From Pleurodeles waltl (taxonomy: Eukaryota; Chordata; Amphibia; Caudata; Salamandridae): a DNA stretch of 64,000 nt. The translations under genes and the position numbers were made by a program. The stretch covers positions 1,347,638,323 to 1,347,702,322 of the forward strand of contig NC_090444.1 of assembly GCF_031143425.1 (NCBI RefSeq), in the 5' to 3' direction. Of the stretch, positions 41,883 to 51,169 are shown in pieces; the stretch's first letter is position 1, and every line of letters starts with the position of its first letter. The notes under the pieces were generated by a model that did not search any database, was not told the origin of the DNA, and worked only from the letters and a program-made list of their open reading frames with translations.

Positions 41883-42887
41883 ATGAATCCTCCCGTGTAC
41901 CGACCGCTGGTGGACCTGTCGACAATGGAAGAACGCCACATTATCCTGACCTACCGTCTTAACCGTGCCACTATCCATGAACTGTGTGCCCAGCTGGAGC
42001 CCGACCTGATGTCCCCCATCCGCCAACCCACAGGGATTCCCCCTCTGGTGCAGGTCATGTCAGTACTCCATTTCTTGGCAAGTGGGTCATTTCAGACAAC
42101 CGTGGGAATTGCTTCTGGGATGTCTCAGCCCATGTTTTCGAAGGTGTTATCCAGAGTGTTGTCTGCCCTGATGAAATCCGTGAGGAGCTACATCATTTTC
42201 CCTGAGGTGGGCGAATTGGCTACAGTGAAGGGTGATTTCTACGCCCTTGGACATATTCCCAACGTAATTGGTGCCATTGATGGGACCCATGTGGCTTTGG
42301 TTCCCCCAAGAGACAGGGAGCAGGTGTACAGGAACAGAAAAAATTACCATTCAATGAACATCCAGGTGGTGTGTTTGGCTGACCAGTACATCTCGCATGT
42401 AAATGCCAAATTCCCAGGGTCAGTGCATGACGCCTACATCCTCAGGAATAGCAGCATCCCTTACGTGATGGAACAGCTACAGAGACACCGTGTATGGCTA
42501 GTGGGGGACTCTGGGTACCCCAACCTGTCGTGGCTACTGACCCCAGTAAGGAATCCCCGGACCAGGGCAGAGGAACGGTACAATGAGGCCCATGGGCGTA
42601 CTAGGAGGGTGATCGAACGCACCTTTGGCCTCCTAAAGGCCAGGTTTCGGTGCCTGCATATGACAGGTGGATCCCTAATGTACTCACCTAAGAAGGTGTG
42701 TCACATCATCGTGGCCTGCTGCATGCTTCACAACCTGGCTTTGCGTCGCCAGGTGCCTTTCCTGCAGGAGGATGGTCGAGACGGTGGTGTTGTGGCAGCG
42801 GTGGAACCTGAGGAGAGTGACGAGGAGGAAGACGACGGGGCTGAAACAGACAACAGGGACAGAATCATTGCACAGTACTTCCAATAG
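41883..42887 (+). CDS. HARBI1-type Harbinger transposase
   Basis: This DDE enzyme excises and inserts the element at 3-bp targets. From the first in-frame ATG at 41883 the protein is 334 residues, close to the length of HARBI1 family members. The frame is open upstream to 41817, and a good acceptor (TTGTCCTTCCTAG, ending 41851) suggests a 5' untranslated exon. The catalytic triad is complete: D133 in IGAIDGTH, D209 in LVGDSGYPN and E245 in RRVIERTFGLLK, 35 residues after the second aspartate. An N-terminal helical region precedes it, with an acidic tail (ESDEEEDDG) at the end. There is no stop or frameshift. It converges with Myb-like gene A. Confidence 0.95.
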   Translation: MNPPVYRPLVDLSTMEERHIILTYRLNRATIHELCAQLEPDLMSPIRQPTGIPPLVQVMSVLHFLASGSFQTTVGIASGMSQPMFSKVLSRVLSALMKSVRSYIIFPEVGELATVKGDFYALGHIPNVIGAIDGTHVALVPPRDREQVYRNRKNYHSMNIQVVCLADQYISHVNAKFPGSVHDAYILRNSSIPYVMEQLQRHRVWLVGDSGYPNLSWLLTPVRNPRTRAEERYNEAHGRTRRVIERTFGLLKARFRCLHMTGGSLMYSPKKVCHIIVACCMLHNLALRRQVPFLQEDGRDGGVVAAVEPEESDEEEDDGAETDNRDRIIAQYFQ

Positions 42888-43176
42888 GACACAGGTAACA
42901 TTTCAAAGATAATTTAGTAAATGTTAACTACTCTCCTGCATCTCTGCTGCCTGTCTATTTGCCCCAGTGTATGATGACTGAGTTTTGGCTTTTCCCTCCC
43001 TATTTCAGGTCTGGGGTCCCCACTACGAGTCCTGTGCTTCGTTTCCCCATGGACTACAGCTTTGTGGCAGCTGTTTGTTGACTTCACCATGTACAAGGAC
43101 ATATTTGCACTGTCATGTCAATTACAATCTATTGAAATCACAGCCAGACTCCAGATTTTTTGGTGCAAAATAGGTG

Positions 43177-43182
43177 TTTATT
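43177..43182 (-). promoter_or_regulatory. Polyadenylation signal AATAAA
   Basis: TTTATT on the plus strand reads AATAAA on the minus strand, about 215 bp downstream of the Myb-like gene A stop codon. It is the only canonical signal in the convergent region 42888-43395 plus its flank. Confidence 0.5.
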
Positions 43183-43395
43183 TAAGTGCTCAAAATGGGA
43201 TGGGTGGTTTCAAGTGGGTGGGGGCTATGGTGAAGGAATGTCCATGGCAGAGTCCAGAGTAACAGTCACACAGGTGCATTGTCCAGAGGCCTGTGGAGAG
43301 ATGGAGCATGGGCAGTTCAAGGATGGACAGGGTGACAATGTGGGACAGTGGGAGGACATCAGGTGGTATCCATTGCTGGCGGGGGTCTTGACATC

Positions 43396-44195
43396 CTACT
43401 CTGTCTTCTTGCGAGATCTCAGGGCCCTCTTGCGGGGTGGTTCTTCTCCTGCAGGAGGTGGGGGTCTGGTGGGCTGCTGCTGTGCGGGGGCCTCCTGTCC
43501 ACTAGCGCCGGCGGAGGTGGTTGCCTGTTCTTGGTCCAGGCTAGTGGCAGGGGCCCTTGGGTGTTGTTCAGTGTCCGCCCTGTTGTTGACGAGGTCCTGC
43601 AGCAGCCCTACCATGGTAACCAGGGTGGTGTTGATGGCTCTGATGTCCTCCCTGTACCCCCGATAGTGTTCCTCCTGCAGCACCTGGATCTCCTGGAACC
43701 GGGCCAGTACCGTCGCCATCGTCTCCTGGGAGCGGTTGTATGCTCCCATGATGGTGGTGAGGACCTCGTGGAGAGTGGGTTCCCTGGGCCTCTCCTCCCC
43801 CCCCTGTCGCACAGCTGCCCTCCGAGTTCCCCTGTTTCCCTGGGCCTCTGCCCCCTGGCCGGTGTGCCCACTACCACTGCCCCCAGGTCCCTGTTGTTGT
43901 TGGGGTGGTGGGTTATCCTGGGTGCCCTGTAGTGGTAGACACACCGCAGATTGACGCGCCCTGGAGACAGAGGCATGGGCCCGCTGGGTGGGAGCTGTGC
44001 TGGTGTTCCCAGAGGGGTTTGGGTCTGTAGTGGCCTGGGCCTGTGTGAGGGGAACCGACTGTCCAGAGGTCCCCGATGGTCCGGGCTGGTCATCGGTGTC
44101 CAGGTCGACAGAGCTGCTGTCATCGCTGACGGCCTCTTGGGTGGGGGGTGTGGATAATTCTGGCCCCTCCGCCGCGGTGTGTTGACGGTCGGGTC
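43396..44195 (-). CDS. Myb-like gene A, second exon
   Basis: The exon follows a good acceptor (TTATACCCCTGCAG, ending 44196). It is in phase 1 with exon 1 and stays open for 800 bp to the stop at 43396. It encodes an acidic Ser/Asp-rich segment, a Gln/Pro/Gly-rich linker and a leucine-rich helical segment (TLHEVLTTIMGAYNRSQETM, then FQEIQVLQEEHYRGYREDI, then TTLVTMVGLLQDLV) suitable for oligomerisation. It ends in a basic tail (PPRKRALRSRKKTE) likely to be a nuclear signal. With exon 1 the protein is 392 residues, uninterrupted. Confidence 0.85.
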
Positions 44196-44439
44196 CTGCA
44201 GGGGTATAAAGGTATGGTTATAGTTTCAATGTGTGGCATATGGGTGTATCTGTGGGTTCTCGTGTCCCCAAGTGCTGGCATTCGTGTGTGGGGGCTTTGG
44301 TGAGGGTGGCTTGTGGGGGGGATGTGTATATGCATTGGGCATGCTTTGGTGATGGGTGTCCATGCTTAGTGGACGCATGCAGGCCTAGGTTTTGGGATGT
44401 GTGGGTTGTGATGGTGAGACATTGGCGGGGAATAGGTGT

Positions 44440-44580
44440 GCTGGGGGTGGGGGTGAGGATGGTGGTGGGGGTGAGGATGGTGGTGGGGGTGAGGATGGTG
44501 GTGGGGGTGAGGGTGGGGGTGACGATGGGGGTGGGGGTGAGGGTGGGGTTCGAGGATGGGGGTGAGGTTTGGGGTCTGAT
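44440..44580. repeat. 18-bp G-rich minisatellite
   Basis: Tandem GGTGGTGGGGGTGAGGAT units and shorter variants lie in the intron of Myb-like gene A. The unit is a multiple of three, so the exon 1 frame reads through it as a His/Pro repeat if unspliced. G-runs on one strand could form quadruplex structures. Confidence 0.85.
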
Positions 44581-44625
44581 TTGGCATGCAGGTGGGGGGG
44601 AAGCAGCATTGAAGCTTCAACTTAC

Positions 44626-45004
44626 CAGTATCCATTCCTCCGCCGACTCCTGCGAGGCCGTCAGGATGCAGGATGTTCAAGACTTCCTCCTCCCATGATG
44701 TGAATTGTGGGGGTTGAGGTGGGGGTCCTCCGCCAGTCTTCTGCACGGCGATGTTGTGCCTGGATACCATGGAACGCACCTTCCCCCGGAGGTCGTTCCA
44801 TCGCTTCCTGATGTCTTCCCGATTTCTGGGGTGCTGTCCCACTGCGTTCACCCTGTCGACAATCCTCTGCCATAGCTCCGTCCTCCGGGCAATGCTGGTG
44901 TATTGTATCTGTGTGCCGAACAGCTGGGGCTCTACCCGAACGATTTCCTCCACCATGACCCTGAGTTCTTCGTCTGTGAAGCGGGGTTGTCTTTGGGGTG
45001 CCAT
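44626..45004 (-). CDS. Myb-like gene A, first exon
   Basis: From ATG at 45002-45004 the frame gives a Myb/SANT-like DNA-binding domain in residues about 8-85: FTDEELRVMVEEIVR helix, LWQRIVDRVNAV helix, REDIRKRWNDLRGKVRSMV recognition helix. A linker with FTSWEEEVLNI follows. The exon ends at donor GTAAGT (44625-44620), phase 1, after 379 bp. Splicing to 44195 removes the 18-bp minisatellite and keeps the frame. Its role should be to bind the element ends and assist the transposase. It differs clearly in sequence from gene B. Confidence 0.87.
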
Positions 45005-45605
45005 GGGGTGGTGTGTATGATGTGTGGGGTGGAGTATGTGTATTTAAGTGAGTTGAGTGTGGTGGTGTGTGTTGTTTTGTGTGTGGATAGTGTGTGGGTG
45101 ATGGTGTTGAGTGGCTGTGGCTGTTATTTTTTGGATGCTGGTGTCTCGCTCTTGCCTTCTTTACGAATTTTTTAGCGTAGGGGTTTGTGGGTGATGTGGG
45201 TGGGTGTTTTATATTGTATTGTGTGTGTGGGAGTGGTGTGTGTATGTGTATCAGGTGTGTGGGATTCAAATCGTCCAATGTGGCTGAGTTTTGTTCGTTT
45301 GTGTGTATTCTGACCGCGGCGGTGTGTCCCGCCAATGGAATACCGCGTTTGAATGACCGCCGCGTGGATTCGTGGGTCGTAATGGCATGGGCGTATTTCT
45401 GTTGGCGTGACGGTGGAGGTTTTGTCACCTCCACCTTTCCGCCGACCGCTGGTCTGGCGGTCTGTTGTGGCGGTCGGATTTTCGGAGGTTTGCCTTCTGC
45501 GGGTCAGAATGACCGTGGCGGGTTTCCGCGACCGCGGCGGGATTATGGAGGATTTCTGACCGGCGGTAGGCGCCTTTTATCGCCGAGGTCAGAATGAGCA
45601 CCTAT

Positions 45606-45829
45606 GTGCGTTAATTATTTCTCTCAAATAAGAGTAGGTAATGAGGTCAGTATAAGATTGGGCATTGGGCAGTAAACAGTGTAACGCAAACAGCGAACAA
45701 AATCCACCCTTACCAGAGCCAGGAAGACCGTCAGTGTACATCATTGGCTGCCACTTTGACCATTGCATTTAGTTTCAATCCGCTGCCTGCAACAGCCATC
45801 CACACCCCTAAACCACTTGACCTGGCACC
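45606..45829. other. Short non-coding flank
   Basis: Nothing was recognised between the Harbinger right end and the decayed Myb-like frame. Confidence 0.4.
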
Positions 45830-47030
45830 ATGGCTTCTGAACGTCTCAGGAAGGTGAAGTGGTCCTCGCAGAAGAGGTAGTCACAGACAAACCAAGGTTC
45901 ACCCCCATACTCATGCCCAAAAAGTTCATAGGTCAAAAGGAACACGTGGAAGCCATTAACCAAAGCCCACACACTGTCATACTATAGAAGATTGGCAAAG
46001 CGGTTCCAGGACCTAAAATGCCATGTGACAGACCGCCTTTTAACAAACAGGTGTGAACATCTTTCAAGTGGGGGCCGGGGTGGTAGACTATACTCGCACC
46101 TTATGCCTTAACATTAGCAGGTTGGTAGCATCAACAGCCAGACACACACTGGGGGAAGTGGATGTAGAGCAGGAGTAGGAGGTCTTAAGGATCCAGCTGA
46201 TCCCATGAAATGCCATCAATGCATATGTAGTAGTATCTCTGCAGTATGCTTCAGGCAAAAGTGACATTTGCAGTTGTTAATACAAGTTTCACTTTAGGCC
46301 ACTTGAAGTTGGTAATTTTGTGGTAAATGCAAAATGTCATTCAGGAATGGTAAGTTGAGGAAGGTTGTATGTAAAATCCCCATTCAGGTTCTCTCCTATA
46401 TATTGTCAGGACAGAAATCACTGATTTCGTAGAGGGCAGGCAGATGCCATAGCTGACACTTCACTCAAACCTAGTATTACCTCTGCATGGCTTGGTGAAA
46501 GCTGATTGGATGAAGCCCTACGGACAGACAACCCACTTGTCATAGTTGGTCTATGTCTCCAAGTTGCTAGTGCAATACATTTATTAAAGTGTGCCCTTAT
46601 TTTACCCCCAGGTGCCACAGTACAAGTCAGTGAAGTGCCCTCAAATAGCCAGGTAACTAAACCCCAGCAAAGGCTCACAAGCAGGACAGCACATACATCT
46701 ACCAGCACTTTATCCATACCAGCCTCCACTACTCAAGCCTCTAGAAATTCCATTCAAACTGTAGCTGGCTCTGCTGCATATATTGCACAGGGTGCCACTC
46801 CTACGTCAACCTCCGAGATACCTCCAAGCCTTCATGCCAATGTACATATTGCCCATCACCATCAAACAGCTGATTTTGGGCCTGACAGCGAGATTCGGAA
46901 GTTTAATGTTAAAAGGGAGTCCCAGTCGCCTGCAGTACATCCTGCAGAAGTGACAAGCACAATGCTGACTTTGCTGCAGCTGAGAGAGAGTGTAGCTTCC
47001 ATGGTCGCAGGGCATACATCACTTCTGTAA
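45830..47030 (+). pseudogene. Decayed Myb/SANT-like gene, two exon remnants
   Basis: At 45830 an ATG opens a Myb/SANT-like start (ERLRKVKWSS) that loses frame at once. Near 45985-46050 a recognition-helix-like block (RRLAKRFQDLKCHVTDRLL) follows, ending at a GTGTGA donor-like site. At 46612 a polypyrimidine tract and CCCCCAG acceptor lead into an open frame to 47030, rich in Ser/Thr/Pro. It ends in a helical segment (TMLTLLQLRESVASMVAGHTS) of the type seen in the C-termini of these proteins. It is probably a relic of another Harbinger element or a related host gene. Phase between the remnants is not consistent. Confidence 0.42.
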
Positions 47031-47565
47031 AATTTGAGGAAATTCACTGCCACAGTCATTACAGTGGGGGGAGGGTGTAGGGGCACCAGGGGACCCTGAA
47101 TAACAACATAGCAGATACAGATCTGCAGTCCTATTCAGTGCTTTGGCATAGAATCAAGATCTGACCTGAGGCATAAACAGGAGAGTTATTTGGAGGATGT
47201 CAAACACTTTCAGGGAATTTACCAGGCATGTGGGTGATTAACACTTTACCATTTTAGTGCACTTGAGGCACATACAGTACATACCTGTGCTTTACAGCTG
47301 AGAAACCTTGGAGGTATGCATGCCACATAGTTACTAGGTCTGAAACATACAGATCATACCAATAGATATTCCCCCCTTTCACCTCATCTCAATACTACTC
47401 ATGATCCAGGTAGGCCTCCTCCATCAGACCTCACTGGACGTCTGGCCATTTGACTCAGCTCATTGGGTCAGACCATGCACCGCTAAAACTGACTCCTTAC
47501 CAGCCCCATCAATCTATGTGCCTCAAACAGGCTTATAGCCTTGTTAAAATATGAAAGCTAAGATT
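47031..47565. other. Non-coding DNA, nothing recognised
   Basis: No coding frame was seen. It ends in an A-run at 47566-47582, which could be the tail of an unidentified retroposed sequence. Confidence 0.4.
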
Positions 47566-47582
47566 AAAAAAAAAAAAAAAAA
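47566..47582 (+). repeat. 17-bp poly(A) run
   Basis: This is an uninterrupted A-run. It abuts an L1 reverse-transcriptase fragment that starts right after it, so it may be the 3' tail of an older insertion. Confidence 0.8.
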
Positions 47583-47847
47583 TTGGCAAATAGACTGCCT
47601 CCCTACATGTCCTATTTCATCCACCCAGATCAAGCAGGCGTTATAGCCCAATATATACGTGTATCTTCCACCTTATTGAGAAAGGTCTTAAAGAGAAAAG
47701 TATTCAACAGAGTTAACTGGGGTTTTCACAGTCGAACACTGGATCTAAGAGACCTAGGACCAAATGGAAGAACTTGGATAGAGGAAAACTACAAAGCCTG
47801 CGGTTCAACAGAATGCTGCCCTTTCTCTCCCGTCCTATTTGCCCTAT

Positions 47848-49230
47848 TTTTTTTAAAACCATCTTTATTGGATTTTATTATAATGAGTACGGTGGCCATA
47901 GCATTCCATACATACATTTTGATGACAACATCATGAGTATTATGCCACAGAGCCCGTAACAATGAACACACATTTATGGCAATTGGGAAGAACATGTTCT
48001 AACAATTCAAAAATCTGAGCCAATTCGGACACGGATGCAAAAAGAAAAACATATAGTGTGTATGTGTGAGAAGCTGACTATCCCAAGGATCCCTGGTGGC
48101 ATGCTACAGCCCTTTTAGACTAGCCGTATATGGTGCAACGTGTTTCTTCGCCATGCCCTGGCAACACACAGGAAAGATGGTGGGAGGGACAGAAGAGCAA
48201 AGGAGGGGCTACACTCACAAAATGAGTCGAGCAGGCTGTTGCAGCATGTGGTTAATCAGTTTGACATGATGAGACTGCCCTGCGATCTCTGGAGGGCAAC
48301 TAACAGATCGTCCCAGCCCCCCACTATGGGTCGTCTCTGTAGCTTGCACACCTCTTCTCGCCTGAGCACTGTGGAATCAGCCCTTCCCCACACAAGTGTC
48401 ACTGCCTGTCAATGCCCTATACTTGGCAGCATGCCAGCTTTCAAGTGCATTGCAATTAACCTACCACCATTAGCAATGCCGGATCAGTGAAGTCATATGT
48501 GCCCCCCCTTGCCTTTCGGCGCCTGTAAAGGCCTAACACGCTGCCAGCCACGCAGTTGAAGTTTATGCCACCTATGATTCTGGCCAGGGTGTCGTGACCC
48601 CTGTCCTAAAGGCTGCGGGCCATCAGACAGCTCCATAACATGTGCAGTATATCCACCACAGTCGCATGGCAGTGCAGGCTGTCTTATGAAACCCCGCCAT
48701 AAATTTTATGAAGCTTAGCTTGCGTGAGGTATGCCATGTGAAAGATGTTGTGTTGCTTGTAATGGAAGTACGTTTTTGGGAAACCTTACACGGATACAAC
48801 TTTGTTCTATCCCATTCTTTGGTCCAATGGCCCCCCTCCCTAGCCCGTTTGACAGTTTCCAGGGGATTTTTCACTGTGTAGGCTAGGACCCTGGCCTGCC
48901 AGGTAATCAGCTGACAGCCACCGCCTACTGTGTGCATTGCTGGGGCCAGCGAGTGTGGGTCAGTTTCCAAATCCCCCAGACCCCATAATCTCACTATCTC
49001 TCACACCTGCCTCCCATAGGCCAGAAAGTGGCCCTCTGGGAGACCTGTATGGTCCACCAGCTGATCGGAGGGGATACGGGTTCCATCCATTAACCTAGGT
49101 TTCGAACGCCTGCCATCTCCCAAAGCTCCACTCCCTCCCCACCTATCTGTTCTCGGAATGCTTCCACCGTACTCAAGAATGACCCCAGGGGCATACTGAC
49201 GCAAATCTGTATGAGGTAGAGGGCTCTTCC
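47848..49230 (-). mobile_element. L1 3' end inserted in opposite orientation
   Basis: Read on the minus strand the segment ends with AATAAAGATGG followed by an A-run (TTTTTTTTAAAACCATCTTTATT on the plus strand, in two parts), as expected for an L1 3' end. Upstream, the ORF2 C-terminal Cys/His region is recognisable near 48620-48680 (DILHMLWSC). A preceding stretch near 49000-49070 resembles the region before it (LVDHTGLPEGHFLAYGRQ). It is 5'-truncated and frame-damaged. It splits the plus-strand L1 relic. Confidence 0.6.
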
Positions 49231-49467
49231 AAAGCTGTCATATTGTCATATGTTACCTGCAGCAGACTGTTAGCAGTTGGGGGGAGCACTGTCCTAGGTA
49301 CAAATTATTCCCACACCAAACGCTGCACCCTCTTCTGCTTGTCTCCCTGCAAGCCAGCAGGTGGGCCATTGCATCTCTTTACTGATGATATTTTGTTCAA
49401 AGTAATGCATCAGAATCCTCCCTTAGAGTAGCTCTCATAGTCCTACAGAAATATAGCAAGGAGTCTT

Positions 49468-49534
49468 GGGCCATATGTACTAAACCTTTTCCCAGAGACA
49501 CAGAATGGGTAAAATCTTTTGATACATCTGGCCC
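49468..49534. mobile_element. 67-bp mini-MITE
   Basis: The ends are GGGCCATATGTACTAAA on the left and TTTTGATACATCTGGCCC on the right, which pair imperfectly as inverted repeats. It is nested in the L1 relic. No clear target duplication was found (CTT left, CTG right). Confidence 0.55.
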
Positions 49535-50480
49535 CTGGATTAAAGTGAATCCAGGCAAATCAAGACTATTGGGTGTGGGGCTGGATCAAGAAGTGAAGAA
49601 TCATGTTACTAGGATATTACTATTTAGAGGGGCCATAGATAAAATAAATAGGTGTCTTATTGCCCTCAGGCTAAATAACTTATACAGCAAAAATAATCCA
49701 AGACTTTTGTCAGCCTACAAAAAAGCCACACTAAAAATTTATTTATTATCTTGGTTATTATACCTGCTTCAGACAACCCCACTGATAATCCCAATGAAAG
49801 AGATGGATGACTTCCAAACAATAGTTGTTTTATTTAGGCAGATAGGAAACCTAGACATACCAAAGCTGTCCTGATATTGTAGAAGACAGTTTGTGGAATA
49901 GCCCTTCCAAATGTAACTCAGTACTTCCAGTCTGCATGGCACTGGGTCGTCTTTGAATATTCATTTAGAGAAATTGAGAAATTGAGAGACGCTGTCTGTA
50001 AATGGTGGCCTTGGTCTTGGGATGGGCTCAGTATGTACAAGAGATCTCACTCCCTTCGAAAAGCCTCTCTGTATGTATTCCACAATGAAATGTCTGATCT
50101 TCAGAATATACAAGGTCTTTTAGGAGGTAGGATTGGGGGGACTTGGCCAACATGAAGAAGTGAACCAAATCCTATGGAATGCTGTTCCATTAAAAACATG
50201 GCAGAAATTGTGAGATGATATTCCAACATTGTGCAGTAGAGTTGAGAGAAGGGCCATGATGTCCAAGTTCATGTGCCACTGGAATATAGCCCTAAATAAG
50301 GCAAAGTTAGTATACAAAGTCTTAGAAGGAAAGTGTAAGGGACAATGTATTCAAGCCTGGGATGAAGTGCATATTTGTTAGACCCGACCAGTAATATAAA
50401 CCTGTTGGAAGATCATTTGAAGACATAAAAAATGGGCTGTGAGCTTCCCTATTCTCCTTGATCCAGCAATGACAATCCTG

Positions 50481-51169
50481 GGATTAACATTCTTGGAACT
50501 ATGAGGTTTATCAAAAGCTAACTAGAAAATAATAATGAATATGACACTGATGGAAAAGCAGGTGATGGTCTTTAAATGGAAGAGCAGAGCATCATCTACA
50601 GTCCAGTAATAGTGGACAGGTTGTGGTCTCTATTTGGAATGTAAAGAATAACATGGGCCTTACACAACCCAGGGGAAAAATGTGAGAAAAGGTAGAATCG
50701 ACTGATGCATTTCTTGTGTGAGGTTTCAGCTGTTGTGGCCTGCCCAACATCACTCTGTTCCCTAACTCAGTGTGGAACATTAGAGCAAGAGCCAAAATGA
50801 AAAGAAAAGTAATTTTAGTGAAGTGACTCTGAAGAACAGAGTTGGTACAATCTCAAAATGTTACTGTAAGGTGGGGCAGTGAGGGGGCTCGATCACTGAA
50901 ATATGAGACTGTGCATTTTATAAGGAATATTTATCTAGTGAATAGTGGCACATGCTCTTGGAAATAAATTGTTCCTTGCGTATATATGTAGGTGAGGCTA
51001 GAAGTTGCATGCAGTGTTCAGGGTATAGTAGTAGATGAGATGTAGGTGTAGTTTTTGGGTTAAGTGGGGAATGGGTGGGGATAAGATGTAGCTTTCAAGG
51101 CAGCAGAGATCAGGGATAGTTGAGGTTCAATTCGAAGATAGGCTAGCTACGGATTAGATAGATACAGTG
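50481..51169. other. Non-coding DNA, nothing recognised
   Basis: No coding family or element end was seen. Confidence 0.4.

Larger units (their letters stand above)
36213..45602. mobile_element. PIF/Harbinger element, 9390 bp, three genes
   Basis: The ends are GGCCCTCATTCTGACCCTGG on the left and, read inward from the right, GGTGCTCATTCTGACC. TAT flanks both sides (36210-36212 and 45603-45605), a 3-bp duplication. Inside are an intact HARBI1-type transposase on the plus strand and two spliced Myb/SANT-like genes on the minus strand, one on either side of it. A CpG-rich divergent promoter and four minisatellites are also present. Known Harbinger transposons encode two proteins, a DDE transposase and a Myb-like partner. 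A third gene makes this one unusual. The intact frames suggest a young insertion. Confidence 0.93.
47583..50480 (+). mobile_element. L1-type LINE relic, interrupted
   Basis: The part at 47583-47847 encodes an L1-like reverse-transcriptase stretch (LANRLPPYMSYFIHPDQAG, then a CPFSPVLFAL block). After an inverted insertion (47848 to about 49230) the frame fragments resume: a TDDILF block near 49380, then VNPGKSRLLGVGLD near 49545 and L1-like tail fragments (KWWPW...LSMYKRSHSL) to about 50480. Frameshifts and stops are many. A small MITE at 49468-49534 is also nested. The clade follows from the LANRL...HPDQ and DDIL motifs; boundaries are approximate. Confidence 0.65.
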
